Part shown: in pieces, positions 43,351-54,102 of the stretch
Layout: the number at the start of each line of letters is the position of its first letter
Numbering within the stretch: position 1 is the stretch's first letter
Source: Fidelibacterota bacterium
GTDB taxonomy: Bacteria; Fidelibacterota; UBA8477; JABMPR01
Assembly: GCA_016784025.1 (NCBI GenBank)
Contig: JADHVL010000018.1
Span: forward strand, 23,998 to 87,997
Direction: 5' to 3'
Length of the DNA: 64,000 bases
Position numbers and translations under genes: made by a program
Notes under the pieces: generated by a model
Database searches by the model: none
What the model was told of the DNA's origin: nothing
What the model saw: the letters and a program-made list of their open reading frames with translations, nothing else

Positions 43351-43886
43351 TGCGCACCTCAGCAAAAAGTCGCCAGTACGCCAACCTGCTTCTAAATATT
43401 GCTGAGAAGAAGGACGCTCTTGAGCCTGTCTATCGCTCAATGAAGTCTTTCTATGCCAGTTATCGGCGTGAACCAGCACTGAAAGCATTTCTAGCCTCAA
43501 CCAAAGTTGAAGCCACCGATAAAATTAGTTTGCTTGGCAAAGTGTTTCCTGACCTGCACCCTATCAACCAGGCATTTGTTGCCCAATTGGGTGATGAACG
43601 GGATATGAAATTGTTGGGCATGATCATGCATGGTCTGGAAACTGCTTTTTACACTCGCAGCGATCAGGTTAAAGTGCATGCTGTCAGTACCAGCAAATTA
43701 TCGGATGCAACGATTCAAGGCATTCACCAGGCTGTCAAATCAGTCACATCCTCGAAAGCTGATTTTACTGCAGAAGTAAATCAGGATATTCTGGGTGGAT
43801 TAACATTAAGAGTTGGCAATACCATTTTGGATGCCTCCCTCTCCAGTAAACTAGCACGTATCAGACAAGCACTGATTCAGTCCTAA
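43350..43886 (+). CDS. atpH: ATP synthase F1 subunit delta
   Basis: A 178-residue OSCP/delta subunit linking the b stalk to the top of the alpha/beta ring. SAKSRQYANLLLNIAEKKDAL opens the helical N-domain and QDILGGLTLRVGNTILDASL near the C-terminus is the family signature. The start ATG overlaps the atpF stop; normal length. Confidence 0.95.
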   Translation: MRTSAKSRQYANLLLNIAEKKDALEPVYRSMKSFYASYRREPALKAFLASTKVEATDKISLLGKVFPDLHPINQAFVAQLGDERDMKLLGMIMHGLETAFYTRSDQVKVHAVSTSKLSDATIQGIHQAVKSVTSSKADFTAEVNQDILGGLTLRVGNTILDASLSSKLARIRQALIQS

Positions 43887-43901
43887 AGGAAAGACAAGAA
43901 T

Positions 43902-45437
43902 ATGACAGATATTCGAACAGACGAAATCACAAAATTACTCCAGGAAGAACTGGGCAAATTAGATCTCTCCATTGATGTGGCCGAGATTGGTGAAGTCATC
44001 ATGGTTGGTGACGGAATTGCCCGTGTCAGTGGGCTGGAAAATGTTATGGCCTCCGAGCTGATTGAGCTCCCCAACGGTGTTGTTGGTATGGCTATGAACC
44101 TGGAAGAGGACGAAGTCGGACTGGTTCTATTTGGCAATACCTCTCTTGTAAAAGAGGGTGATCAGGCCAAGCGAACAGGAAAGGTTGTTTCAGTCGCAGT
44201 TGGTGATGCTGTAATCGGACGCGTGTTAAGCCCAATTGGCGTTCCAATGGATGGCAAGGGCGAGATTAAGGCCAAAAAACTCTATCCCGTCGAACGCAAA
44301 GCTCTGGGTGTGTTGGCCAGAAGTCCTGTAAATGAGCCATTGCAGACGGGTATCAAAGCTATCGATAGTATGATTCCCATTGGTCGTGGCCAACGTGAAT
44401 TGATCATTGGTGATGGGCAGACTGGTAAAACCGCAGTTGCTCTGGATACCATCGTAAATCAAAAATACACCCATAGTGCAGACTCACCCGATGATCCAGT
44501 ATATTGTATTTATGTAGCCATCGGCCAGAAAGCCTCAACAGTTGCCCGAGTGGTAGCTGAGCTTGAAGCTCAGGGTGCCATGGAGTATACAACCATTGTA
44601 GCTGCAAACGCCTCTGATCCTGCCCCCCTACAATTTCTCGCACCCTACACCGGTGCTTCAATTGGTGAATATTTTCGTGATAACGGCAAACATGCTCTAA
44701 TTATCTATGATGATCTGTCAAAGCATGCAGTTGCATACCGCCAGATGTCTTTGCTACTGAGAAGACCTCCAGGTCGTGAAGCCTATCCAGGAGATGTATT
44801 CTACCTCCATAGCCGCCTACTGGAACGTTCTTCAAAATTGAACAAAGAGTTAGGTGGTGGTTCACTCACTGCTCTGCCCATCATTGAAACACAAATGGGT
44901 GATGTATCTGCTTATATCCCTACCAATGTGATCTCCATTACTGATGGTCAGATCTTTTTGGAAACCGATCTGTTCAATAGTGGACAACGTCCCGCATTGA
45001 ACGTGGGTATTTCAGTATCTCGTGTAGGTGGAAACGCCCAGATCGCGGCCATGAAAAAGGTTGCTGGTGGAATGAGACTTGATTTGGCACAATATCGTGA
45101 ACTGGCGGCTTTTGCTCAGTTTGGTTCTGACCTGGATGCTGAAACTCAAAAACAGCTGACCCGGGGAAAAATTCTCTATGAAGTATTGAAGCAGAATCAG
45201 TTTGTTCCCATGGTTGTGGAAAAGCAGATTGCCATTTTCTATGCTGCATCGAGAGGTTTTCTGGATGACATTGAACCTACAGATGTGAGACGCTTTGAAA
45301 GTGAATTCCTAAGCAATATGGAAGCCACCAATTCAGATCTTCTAAAGAGAATTGCAACAGAGGGCAAGCTGACTGATGAGATTGATGCTGCTTTAAACAA
45401 GGCGGTTTCGGACTTTGTTAAAGGCTTCGTAGCCTAG
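43902..45437 (+). CDS. atpA: ATP synthase F1 subunit alpha
   Basis: A 511-residue non-catalytic nucleotide-binding subunit. The P-loop is [13 protein letters not shown], and the arginine finger lies in the conserved [10 protein letters not shown] segment. Full length with all three domains. Ribosome site AAAGGAAAG. Position between atpH and atpG is the standard order. Confidence 0.98.
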   Translation: MTDIRTDEITKLLQEELGKLDLSIDVAEIGEVIMVGDGIARVSGLENVMASELIELPNGVVGMAMNLEEDEVGLVLFGNTSLVKEGDQAKRTGKVVSVAVGDAVIGRVLSPIGVPMDGKGEIKAKKLYPVERKALGVLARSPVNEPLQTGIKAIDSMIPIGRGQRELIIGDGQTGKTAVALDTIVNQKYTHSADSPDDPVYCIYVAIGQKASTVARVVAELEAQGAMEYTTIVAANASDPAPLQFLAPYTGASIGEYFRDNGKHALIIYDDLSKHAVAYRQMSLLLRRPPGREAYPGDVFYLHSRLLERSSKLNKELGGGSLTALPIIETQMGDVSAYIPTNVISITDGQIFLETDLFNSGQRPALNVGISVSRVGGNAQIAAMKKVAGGMRLDLAQYRELAAFAQFGSDLDAETQKQLTRGKILYEVLKQNQFVPMVVEKQIAIFYAASRGFLDDIEPTDVRRFESEFLSNMEATNSDLLKRIATEGKLTDEIDAALNKAVSDFVKGFVA

Positions 45438-45444
45438 GGTAGCT

Positions 45445-47707
<2,263 letters not shown>

Positions 47708-47713
47708 TTAAAA

Positions 47714-48121
47714 ATGGCAGGCCAATTTCATCTAGAAATCATCACACCTACCAAAGTGTATGATGAGGGCGAAGTAGATTATGTCCGCGCTCCTGGTGCA
47801 GATGGTGCATTCGGTATCCTGGCAGGGCATACTGAGTCAATTATGGCTTTGGCTATCGGTGAAATCAAAGTTGTCAAAGGTTCTGTTGAGAAGACCTATG
47901 CTTCCGCCAAGGGTTTTGCGGAAATCACCAAAAACGGTGTACAGTTACTGGTAGAATCAGCTGAGCCTAAGGGGGGTATTGACTTGAACCGTGCACAAAA
48001 AGCATATGATCGGGCCAAGGAACACCTCAATCGCAAAAAAGATGAGATGGAGGATGAACTTAGAGCACTTAGAGCTCTGGAACGTTCTATGAATCGACTA
48101 AAGGTTGCTGAAAAGAAATAA
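47714..48121 (+). CDS. atpC: ATP synthase F1 subunit epsilon
   Basis: A 135-residue subunit: N-terminal beta sandwich (FHLEIITPTKVYDEGEVDYV, GAFGILAGH) and a C-terminal two-helix arm (about 88-130) that can inhibit ATP hydrolysis. The helix is complete and Arg/Lys-rich. Last gene of the operon, followed by a terminator. Confidence 0.96.
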   Translation: MAGQFHLEIITPTKVYDEGEVDYVRAPGADGAFGILAGHTESIMALAIGEIKVVKGSVEKTYASAKGFAEITKNGVQLLVESAEPKGGIDLNRAQKAYDRAKEHLNRKKDEMEDELRALRALERSMNRLKVAEKK

Positions 48122-48143
48122 ATCTGCTGCACATTAATATTTT

Positions 48144-48186
48144 AAGCCTCGGCCCCTGAGTTTATCGAAGGGTCCGGGGCTTTTTT
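48144..48186 (+). terminator. Terminator of the ATP synthase operon, built on a dispersed repeat
   Basis: GCCTCGG pairs with CCGGGGC (one T-G wobble) and CCCT with AGGG around GAGTTTATCGA, followed by six T. The inner CCCTGAGTTTATCGAAGGG is a variant of the palindromic repeat CCCTGAGCTTGTCGAAGGG that is scattered in many environmental genomes. Confidence 0.88.
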
Positions 48187-48291
48187 AATTCATCACCATC
48201 TAACCAGATTCATATTTTCAGATTTATTTAGGTCTTCCTCCAACTCCATTTATTTTTCAATCCAGTTAAAACGAAGTGATAGGGGAACGAC

Positions 48292-50007
48292 TTGCTGAGA
48301 GCTGTAAAAAAGATCTTAAAACTAAATCCCTGGTATATCGGATTATACATTGTTGTTCTCACCTTACTTATTTTATCCAGTTATCTAGAATATAAATCCA
48401 GGTATCGTGATGTTTTGCAGCTCATTCAGGATCAGGCTGCCATGACCGCCGCTGTGATTGCCCAGAGTGGCAGTGGTCAGGCCTATCTCACAGAGGAGTT
48501 AAAGCAATCCTATATCGATAGAGCCATAGATATGCTCAGCATCTTGAACCGTATAGATAAAGAACAGGAGCTATCAAGAAGTGACCTGGACGAATGGGTG
48601 AATGATGAAACCATCATGGATATCACCACTTATGATAGCAATGGGAAAAAGGATGGCGGCTACAAAACAGCTTCAAAAACAAATACCCCTACTGAAATAG
48701 ACCAGGACAATACGTGGCTCCAAAATCAGCTACAGCCGATTTTATCCAGGAAATCTGAACTACTCATTGTCGGGGTTGATCAAAAGGCGGATCCTTTCAC
48801 TCGAACTGACAGTATTGAAGATCAATTTTTAGTAGCTATCCCCAGAGAAAGGGGTGGTGCGATTACCTGTCAGTTGTCAATGGAAGCTGAGCAAAATTTT
48901 AAATATCTCACCGCCATGGAATCTGCCCTGGAAGACCTTTTACATGTAAATGGATTGCAATATCTGAAGTTGGCGCTAGATGACCGTGAGCCATATTATG
49001 TTTCCAAGTCTGGGGAAATGATTGACGATACCTGGACCCGCAAGCCCCTTGCTGATATCCTCTTTGAGGTTTCCAAAGGAGACAACAGTCTGCTGGAAGT
49101 AGTTCGTCCTGTATTTTTTAGCTCAAGTATTGGGGAGGTGCGTATTGGGTTCAAAGCGGATACCCTATTGAGTCTAAAAGGTCAAATCGTCTACCAAATT
49201 CTCATTCGAACCACTCTCTTTACTCTGCTTGCCTTTGTGCTGCTTATATTTTTACTGGCTCGACAAAATACAGCGTTGCTGGAAGAGGAGAAGAAGCGCA
49301 TAGAAGCAGAAGTATATCGGTTGGAGAAATTGAATCGACTGCGAGAGAAGCAGGCGGCAGTGGGAGATCTTGCAGCTGGTGTGGCTCATGAAATACGTAA
49401 TCCACTCAATGCCATTGGAATTGTAGCACAGCGGTTGAAACGCGAATTCTCAACTGGTGAAGATCAACAGGAATATGAATCGCTTACTGGCACCATGGTC
49501 TCAGAAATATCGCGCATAAATGAATCGCTTCAAGAATTCCTGGAATATACCAGACCGACCCCCCTTAATTTCTCAACTCTCGATCTGATGCAGTTTTTAA
49601 ACAGCATCCAGGATTTGTATAAATCGGAAGCCATGGAACAGCAGGTATCCCTGACAGTGCAAGCCAGTACGGTCCAATTTGATGCAGATGCAGAATATTT
49701 GAGGCAGGCCATATCTAACCTGGTTCGAAATGCGTTGGATGCCTGTGAGTTGGGAGCGAGCATCACTCTGGTAGGTCAGAAGCAGGGTGATATGATAATC
49801 TTAAAGGTCATTGACTCGGGAGCCGGAATAGTAGAGGATCAACTCAGTCGCATTTTTGATTTGTATTATACAACCAAGGATATGGGCACCGGTGTAGGAC
49901 TGGCCTTGACCCATAAAATAATCGCCGACCACCATGGGACGATTGAAGTGACAAGTCATCCTGGTGAAGGGACAACCTTCGTAATAGAATTGCCGGTGAA
50001 ACAATGA
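48292..50007 (+). CDS. Membrane sensor histidine kinase (NtrB/ZraS-like)
   Basis: A 571-residue kinase. Membrane helices at about 13-30 and 303-325 enclose a 270-residue extracytoplasmic sensor domain without a family I recognise. A short linker leads to the phosphoacceptor H366 in AHEIRNPLNAIG, then N box (NLVRNALDACE), G1 (DSGAGI), F box (IFDLYYTTK) and G2 (GTGVGLAL). The HEIRNPL motif and the partner gene place it among kinases that serve NtrC-type regulators. TTG start at 48292 with AGGGGA. ATGA overlap with the regulator gene. Confidence 0.93.
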   Translation: MLRAVKKILKLNPWYIGLYIVVLTLLILSSYLEYKSRYRDVLQLIQDQAAMTAAVIAQSGSGQAYLTEELKQSYIDRAIDMLSILNRIDKEQELSRSDLDEWVNDETIMDITTYDSNGKKDGGYKTASKTNTPTEIDQDNTWLQNQLQPILSRKSELLIVGVDQKADPFTRTDSIEDQFLVAIPRERGGAITCQLSMEAEQNFKYLTAMESALEDLLHVNGLQYLKLALDDREPYYVSKSGEMIDDTWTRKPLADILFEVSKGDNSLLEVVRPVFFSSSIGEVRIGFKADTLLSLKGQIVYQILIRTTLFTLLAFVLLIFLLARQNTALLEEEKKRIEAEVYRLEKLNRLREKQAAVGDLAAGVAHEIRNPLNAIGIVAQRLKREFSTGEDQQEYESLTGTMVSEISRINESLQEFLEYTRPTPLNFSTLDLMQFLNSIQDLYKSEAMEQQVSLTVQASTVQFDADAEYLRQAISNLVRNALDACELGASITLVGQKQGDMIILKVIDSGAGIVEDQLSRIFDLYYTTKDMGTGVGLALTHKIIADHHGTIEVTSHPGEGTTFVIELPVKQ

Positions 50008-51335
50008 CCAAAATACTGATCGTCGATGATGAACAACTCCAACGGGAGTCTCTCGCTGGATTTTTAAAGAAAATTGGATACGATGTAAGCACAGCCGAGT
50101 CTGCTCAAACTGCGCTGGCTCATATGTATAAGCATCCAGTTGATATTGTTTTGTCTGATTATAAAATGCCATATATGACAGGTGCTGATCTGTTAAAAGA
50201 AGTCAAGTCACGTCATCCCAATGTGATTCTGGTTCTGATCACTGCTTTCGGCACAGTGGATATTGCTGTAGATGCCATGAAATCTGGTGCCTGGGACTTC
50301 TTGACCAAACCCGTGGATCTGGATCAGCTTGAAACTCTACTCAAGGGTATTGAGGATCACATCCATACCTCACAAAACCCACACAATATTTCCCTGGAAC
50401 AAGATTCAGGGGAGCTGGGTTTTCTCGCCAGGGATTCAGTGATGTTAGCTTTACTCCAACAGGCCAAGCGCGTGGCTGACAGTCAGGTTACTGTTCTCAT
50501 AACGGGAGAAACGGGAGTAGGTAAGGAAGTTCTTGCTGAGTATATACATCAGCATTCCCCCCGGTGTAAACACCCCGTGGTAGCCGTGAATTGCGCAGCC
50601 CTTCCCAGTCATCTTATTGAGAGTGAGCTGTTCGGGCATGAGAAAGGCGCATTTACGGGAGCAACCGCTACCAGAGTGGGTCGTTTTGAGGAAGCCCACG
50701 GAGGGACCCTCTTTCTGGATGAGATTGGTGATCTTCCGCTTGAGATGCAGACCAAGCTATTGCGCTTCCTACAGAGTGGAGAGTTTCAAAGAATAGGAGA
50801 GAATAAGGTCCTCAAATCAGATGTCCGAGTCATAGCAGCCACCAATGTGGATTTGCTCCATGCCATTGAGATAGGAGAGTTTAGGGAAGATCTCTATTAT
50901 AGACTGAATGTAATCAATCTTGAGATACCACCCCTGAGGAGCAGACCTGACGATATTAAGGTATTATCAGAATATTTTCTTGAAAAATTTGCTGTCAGGG
51001 AGGGTCGATCTGAAATGATTCTTTCCAGCAAAGCTCTAGCGGCTCTGGAGACATATCATTTCCCTGGGAATGTCCGCGAACTGGGAAACCTCCTGGAACG
51101 CGCTGTGCTCCTCTGTCAGGGACCTGAGATTTTAGCCGAAGGACTTAACCTGCAGAGTAAGGCTAAAGAGAAGATCACCTCTGGGAAGTTGAAGGATTCT
51201 GTCGGTGGTCTGGAGGTTGATCTGATTAAAAACACCCTTGAAGAAGCAGGTGGGAATCAGAGTGAATGTGCTCGGCGACTTGGAATAAGTGAACGAGTTC
51301 TCCGCTACAAGCTTCAAAAGTATAACCTTAAATAA
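50004..51335 (+). CDS. Sigma-54-dependent response regulator (NtrC/ZraR family)
   Basis: A 443-residue enhancer-binding protein. Receiver domain 1-120 with phosphoacceptor D52 in [15 protein letters not shown]+ domain about 140-370 with Walker A GETGVGKE, the sigma-54-contact loop GAFTGA at 215-220, and Walker [11 protein letters not shown]; a C-terminal Fis-type HTH ([23 protein letters not shown]). It should activate sigma-54 promoters when phosphorylated by the overlapping kinase. A likely target lies just downstream (GTCGA array at 51524, -24/-12 element at 51650). Confidence 0.97.
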   Translation: MTKILIVDDEQLQRESLAGFLKKIGYDVSTAESAQTALAHMYKHPVDIVLSDYKMPYMTGADLLKEVKSRHPNVILVLITAFGTVDIAVDAMKSGAWDFLTKPVDLDQLETLLKGIEDHIHTSQNPHNISLEQDSGELGFLARDSVMLALLQQAKRVADSQVTVLITGETGVGKEVLAEYIHQHSPRCKHPVVAVNCAALPSHLIESELFGHEKGAFTGATATRVGRFEEAHGGTLFLDEIGDLPLEMQTKLLRFLQSGEFQRIGENKVLKSDVRVIAATNVDLLHAIEIGEFREDLYYRLNVINLEIPPLRSRPDDIKVLSEYFLEKFAVREGRSEMILSSKALAALETYHFPGNVRELGNLLERAVLLCQGPEILAEGLNLQSKAKEKITSGKLKDSVGGLEVDLIKNTLEEAGGNQSECARRLGISERVLRYKLQKYNLK

Positions 51336-51365
51336 AATTACGTATTCTCAAAAAGTGTGACCTTT

Positions 51366-51485
51366 TGTCATCTCGAGCGGAGTCGAGAGATAAAAATCCT
51401 TATACACATAAACTGAATTTAGCCTTGGCATACAGGGGCTGATTATACTTGCGTCCCTTACCCCTCGACTCCGCTCGGGGTGACA
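51366..51485. repeat. Pair of inverted palindromic repeats (CTCGACTCCGCTCG family)
   Basis: The left arm at 51366-51391, read on the minus strand, and the right arm at 51461-51485 share the core CTCGACTCCGCTCG and the TGACA end, facing each other over about 69 bases. Each arm is itself partly palindromic. This is a REP-like dispersed repeat; it has no T-run and codes nothing. It fills the first part of the 382-base gap after the regulator gene. Confidence 0.8.
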
Positions 51486-51523
51486 ATCCCAGGAACTTGT
51501 TGCATCAATTCAATCGATGATTT

Positions 51524-51560
51524 CTCGACAATTTTGTCGAATTCGACGTGTTTTGTCGAG
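51524..51560. promoter_or_regulatory. Symmetric array of four GTCGA half-sites, candidate enhancer
   Basis: CTCGACAA, then the perfect palindrome GTCGAATTCGAC, then TTGTCGAG, with 4- and 5-base spacers. The centre is about 109 bases upstream of the -24 GG of a sigma-54-like promoter, a typical distance for an NtrC-type activator. Assignment to the regulator encoded at 50004-51335 is inference from position. Confidence 0.6.
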
Positions 51561-51649
51561 TATCTCCATAATTAAAATCATCACATGTATATTGATAAGT
51601 GCATGAATAACAGTAGTATATATACTAATATTACGAGAGGCATGGTAAC

Positions 51650-51664
51650 TGGCACAGAGATTGG
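51650..51664 (+). promoter_or_regulatory. Putative sigma-54 promoter (-24/-12)
   Basis: TGGCAC, five bases, TTGG. The -24 block is a full match with correct spacing; the -12 block has GG instead of GC, one mismatch at an important base. The start site would be near 51675, giving a leader of about 42 bases before the ATG at 51718. Confidence 0.5.
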
Positions 51665-51717
51665 ACTATAGAGGGTAGCTTTTTTGAAGCAGATAAATTT
51701 AACAAAGGAGAAACGAT

Positions 51718-52227
51718 ATGAAAAAGCAACTCTTAACGGTGATGATGATGGCAATAGCGATCAGTTTATTCGCTATCGCCAGCCCGGTTTATGCCCAGGG
51801 TGGTCAGTGGGGAAATGGTCATGGTGATTTCGGCGGCGGTGGCAACGGCCCTGGTGAATTCATCGATGAAGACGGTGATGGATACAACGATTTGGCACCA
51901 GATGATGATGGTGATGGCATTCCCAATTATGCAGATGAAGATTATGTACCACCAGAAGGTGGTCAAGGTGGTGGGAATGGTCCTGGAGCTGGTGGATTCG
52001 TAGATGAAGACGGTGATGGTTATAACGATAATGCACCAGACGAAGATGGTGATGGTATTCCAAATCATGCTGATGATGACTTTGTGCCACCACAAGATGG
52101 TGGAGGTCGTCGCCACGGTGGTGGCCGTCCTGGTTTTGGTGGTGGTAATGGTCCTGGATCAGGTGATTGTCTCCCAGACCCAGTTGCTGCCCAAAAGTCA
52201 ACTGGTAAAGTGAAAAACGCCAACTAA
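51718..52227 (+). CDS. Secreted Asp/Gly-rich tandem-repeat protein
   Basis: A 169-residue exported protein. Signal peptide (MMAIAISLFAIASPVYAQ), then two near-identical units of about 45 residues (GNGPG, F-DEDGDGYND, APD-DGDGIPN, AD-D-VPP) that look like calcium-binding DxDGDG loops of the thrombospondin type-3 kind, then a Gly/Arg/His-rich stretch and a short tail (CLPDPVAAQKSTGKVKNAN) with a single Cys. No enzyme signature. Ribosome site AAAGGAG. It is the first gene behind the sigma-54-like promoter, so likely the most expressed member of the unit. I do not recognise a named family. Confidence 0.85.
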   Translation: MKKQLLTVMMMAIAISLFAIASPVYAQGGQWGNGHGDFGGGGNGPGEFIDEDGDGYNDLAPDDDGDGIPNYADEDYVPPEGGQGGGNGPGAGGFVDEDGDGYNDNAPDEDGDGIPNHADDDFVPPQDGGGRRHGGGRPGFGGGNGPGSGDCLPDPVAAQKSTGKVKNAN

Positions 52228-52240
52228 GTGATGTGATGAT

Positions 52241-52263
52241 GGGGGAGGATGTCTTCCTCCCCC
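52241..52263 (+). promoter_or_regulatory. Intercistronic hairpin 8 bases before the next start codon
   Basis: GGGGGAGGA and TCCTCCCCC form a 9-bp perfect stem with a 5-base loop. No T-run follows, so it is not an intrinsic terminator. The only GGAGG-type sequence upstream of ATG 52271 lies inside the 5' arm, so the hairpin may limit translation or stabilise the upstream mRNA segment. Confidence 0.6.
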
Positions 52264-52270
52264 AACTTCC

Positions 52271-53482
52271 ATGAATAACTCAAATCAAACTATGTTAATA
52301 AGCAAACCAGACCGTATCAATTTCAGATCAATCTTAGCAGCTGTAATCATTTGCTTATCTGTGTTTAGCAGTCCAGTGACTGCTGGTGAATTAACCTACA
52401 CTTTTGATAATTCATTTGGGACAGCTGAGTATTTATTGGGAAGCAAATTGGTCCCCGATGCTTCATATAGTTCAACTGCATTCTCTCTCAGCTCAATTCT
52501 CTCAGACAATTCCAGGGCATATATTGATGTCTCACATTCACAGATATATCCATATGCTGAATACTCAAATTCTGACGCAGAGCTCGGTCTTCAACTTCGT
52601 TATCTTGATATCAAGGACCATCAGATCTTTGCAGGTCTATTCGCTTACCTAAACCGCTTCCGTGATAGCTATAGCTATTATAACAGCAGTGGTTTTGGCA
52701 TGTATTTGAAATGGAAATACTACCTCAAAGCTTCACAGCTGTTTATTGGTGGTTATGATTTGAATTTTAATCGCTTTGAGGAAGTTACCGAAGCCTCGAA
52801 TACAGATCATGAGATATATCTTACCTATAACCAGTCTTTTAATACAAAGACCTCAGTAAATCTCAGGACCTCCCTGGCCTATCAAAACTTTTGGCCACAG
52901 ATTGTAATAGATGATCAACTCCCAGGCAGGTTTACCCGTGCAATCGAAGTTGACTCTATTCCTGATAATTATCTTTTTGAAACCAAGCTGAGACTCAGCC
53001 AGGCTCTTGGTCCCAAACTCGGTGCAACGTTATGGCTGGACTATCAATCCCTTATCAATGAAGATGCCAGTGCCCTGGCCTTACAGGATGGTTTAAACAA
53101 CCCATTTATTGACAGGTTCAGGAGTGAAGGTCCTTCTGCATCATTGCGCTTATTGTATCGAATGGGGGCCAGACAGAAATTAAAGTTGATTTATGTTTTT
53201 GATGAAAAAAGATACAGGGATGTTCCTGTATATGAATTTGACTTTGAAGGTATGAGCTATGTCATTGAGAATGACGCCTATAAAGACCTCGGTTTTGACC
53301 GCTCAGATACAAAGCGAAAAGTTCAATTGAGTTGGAGTCTGGATTTGGGTCAGAATCACAACGATTGGGCTTCAGATATTGAAATGCTCGTGAATACAGG
53401 GTGGACTCAGAATGTTTCCAATGATCCCCTGTATGACTACACGAGTATGAACTATGGAATTACTCTAAATATTAATAACTAA
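52271..53482 (+). CDS. Exported beta-rich protein, probable outer-membrane barrel
   Basis: A 403-residue protein with a signal peptide after a polar N-terminus (ILAAVIICLSVFSSPVTAG). The mature part is almost wholly alternating strands rich in Tyr, Phe and Ser (for example FGMYLKWKYYLKAS, FIGGYDLNF) and ends YTSMNYGITLNINN, consistent with a 14-16 strand outer-membrane barrel. No family recognised. It lies between the Asp/Gly repeat protein and an LTxxQ protein, 12 bases from the latter, so it is part of the same exported set. A GC-rich hairpin precedes its start. Confidence 0.75.
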   Translation: MNNSNQTMLISKPDRINFRSILAAVIICLSVFSSPVTAGELTYTFDNSFGTAEYLLGSKLVPDASYSSTAFSLSSILSDNSRAYIDVSHSQIYPYAEYSNSDAELGLQLRYLDIKDHQIFAGLFAYLNRFRDSYSYYNSSGFGMYLKWKYYLKASQLFIGGYDLNFNRFEEVTEASNTDHEIYLTYNQSFNTKTSVNLRTSLAYQNFWPQIVIDDQLPGRFTRAIEVDSIPDNYLFETKLRLSQALGPKLGATLWLDYQSLINEDASALALQDGLNNPFIDRFRSEGPSASLRLLYRMGARQKLKLIYVFDEKRYRDVPVYEFDFEGMSYVIENDAYKDLGFDRSDTKRKVQLSWSLDLGQNHNDWASDIEMLVNTGWTQNVSNDPLYDYTSMNYGITLNINN

Positions 53483-53494
53483 AGGAGAAGTAGC

Positions 53495-53974
53495 ATGAAA
53501 CGTACATTATTTATTCTCATTTTACTTTCTATGACAATTGTAATGGGTCAAGGCCGCCGCGGCGGTGGTTCTCAAATGACCTGGGATGAAAGCTTGAATT
53601 TAACAACTGAACAGATGCAACAGATTACAGCCCTCCGTGAGAGCATGCAACCTGGCATGCAGGAAATTCGTCAAACCACACGTTCACTGGAACAAGAGCT
53701 GAGACTGCTCAATAACAGCGAAAATCCTGATGCTGATAGAATTGCCGAACTTGAAGCGGCGATTGAAGCTAATCGGACAGCTGCTGAGGCTCTCATGGGT
53801 GCCCATCGGACCCAGATCAGATCTCTGCTGACACCAGATCAACAATTGATTTTTGATCAGCATGAATTTGGACCCCGTGAAGGACGACGCGGACCTAGAG
53901 GACCTCGTGGTGGAAATGATGATATGGGTGGTGGTCGTCGTGGGCACCGTCCTGGAAGAGGAAATAGGCCATAA
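53495..53974 (+). CDS. Spy/CpxP/ZraP-like periplasmic LTxxQ protein
   Basis: A 159-residue exported protein: signal (LFILILLSMTIVMGQ), then a helical region with the two repeats that define the family, LTTEQMQQI and LTPDQQLIF, separated by a long coiled helix. The tail is Arg/Gly/His-rich (RRGPRGPRGGNDDMGGGRRG), which could bind metal or acidic partners. LTxxQ proteins are periplasmic chaperones or metal-stress sensors; ZraP is under the sigma-54 regulator ZraR, which matches the kinase-regulator pair upstream here. Ribosome site AAAGGAG. Confidence 0.88.
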   Translation: MKRTLFILILLSMTIVMGQGRRGGGSQMTWDESLNLTTEQMQQITALRESMQPGMQEIRQTTRSLEQELRLLNNSENPDADRIAELEAAIEANRTAAEALMGAHRTQIRSLLTPDQQLIFDQHEFGPREGRRGPRGPRGGNDDMGGGRRGHRPGRGNRP

Positions 53975-54016
53975 ATCATTAGTTGTTGTCCTTTCTTGAG
54001 GACTTCCTCCCTGCAT

Positions 54017-54050
54017 ACGAGCTCCAGTTTTACTGGGGCTCGTGCTTTTA
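54017..54050 (+). terminator. Terminator after the LTxxQ gene
   Basis: ACGAGC-T-CCAG pairs with CTGG-G-GCTCGT (T-G wobble) around TTTTA, followed by GCTTTTA. It separates the putative sigma-54 unit from the pentaheme cytochrome gene. Confidence 0.82.
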
Positions 54051-54102
54051 ATTACCCCCAGGAGGATTATTTTAGTCAAATAGAATCTATAATTGAGGGA
54101 AT

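Noticed and set aside
51490..51504. Alternative sigma-54 site using AGGAAC...TTGCA
   Set aside because: The GG and GC blocks are two bases too close, which sigma-54 does not tolerate.
51838..52090. CRISPR-like or minisatellite repeats
   Set aside because: The repetition is two copies of a coding unit of about 135 bases in the Asp/Gly protein; no spacer-repeat structure.
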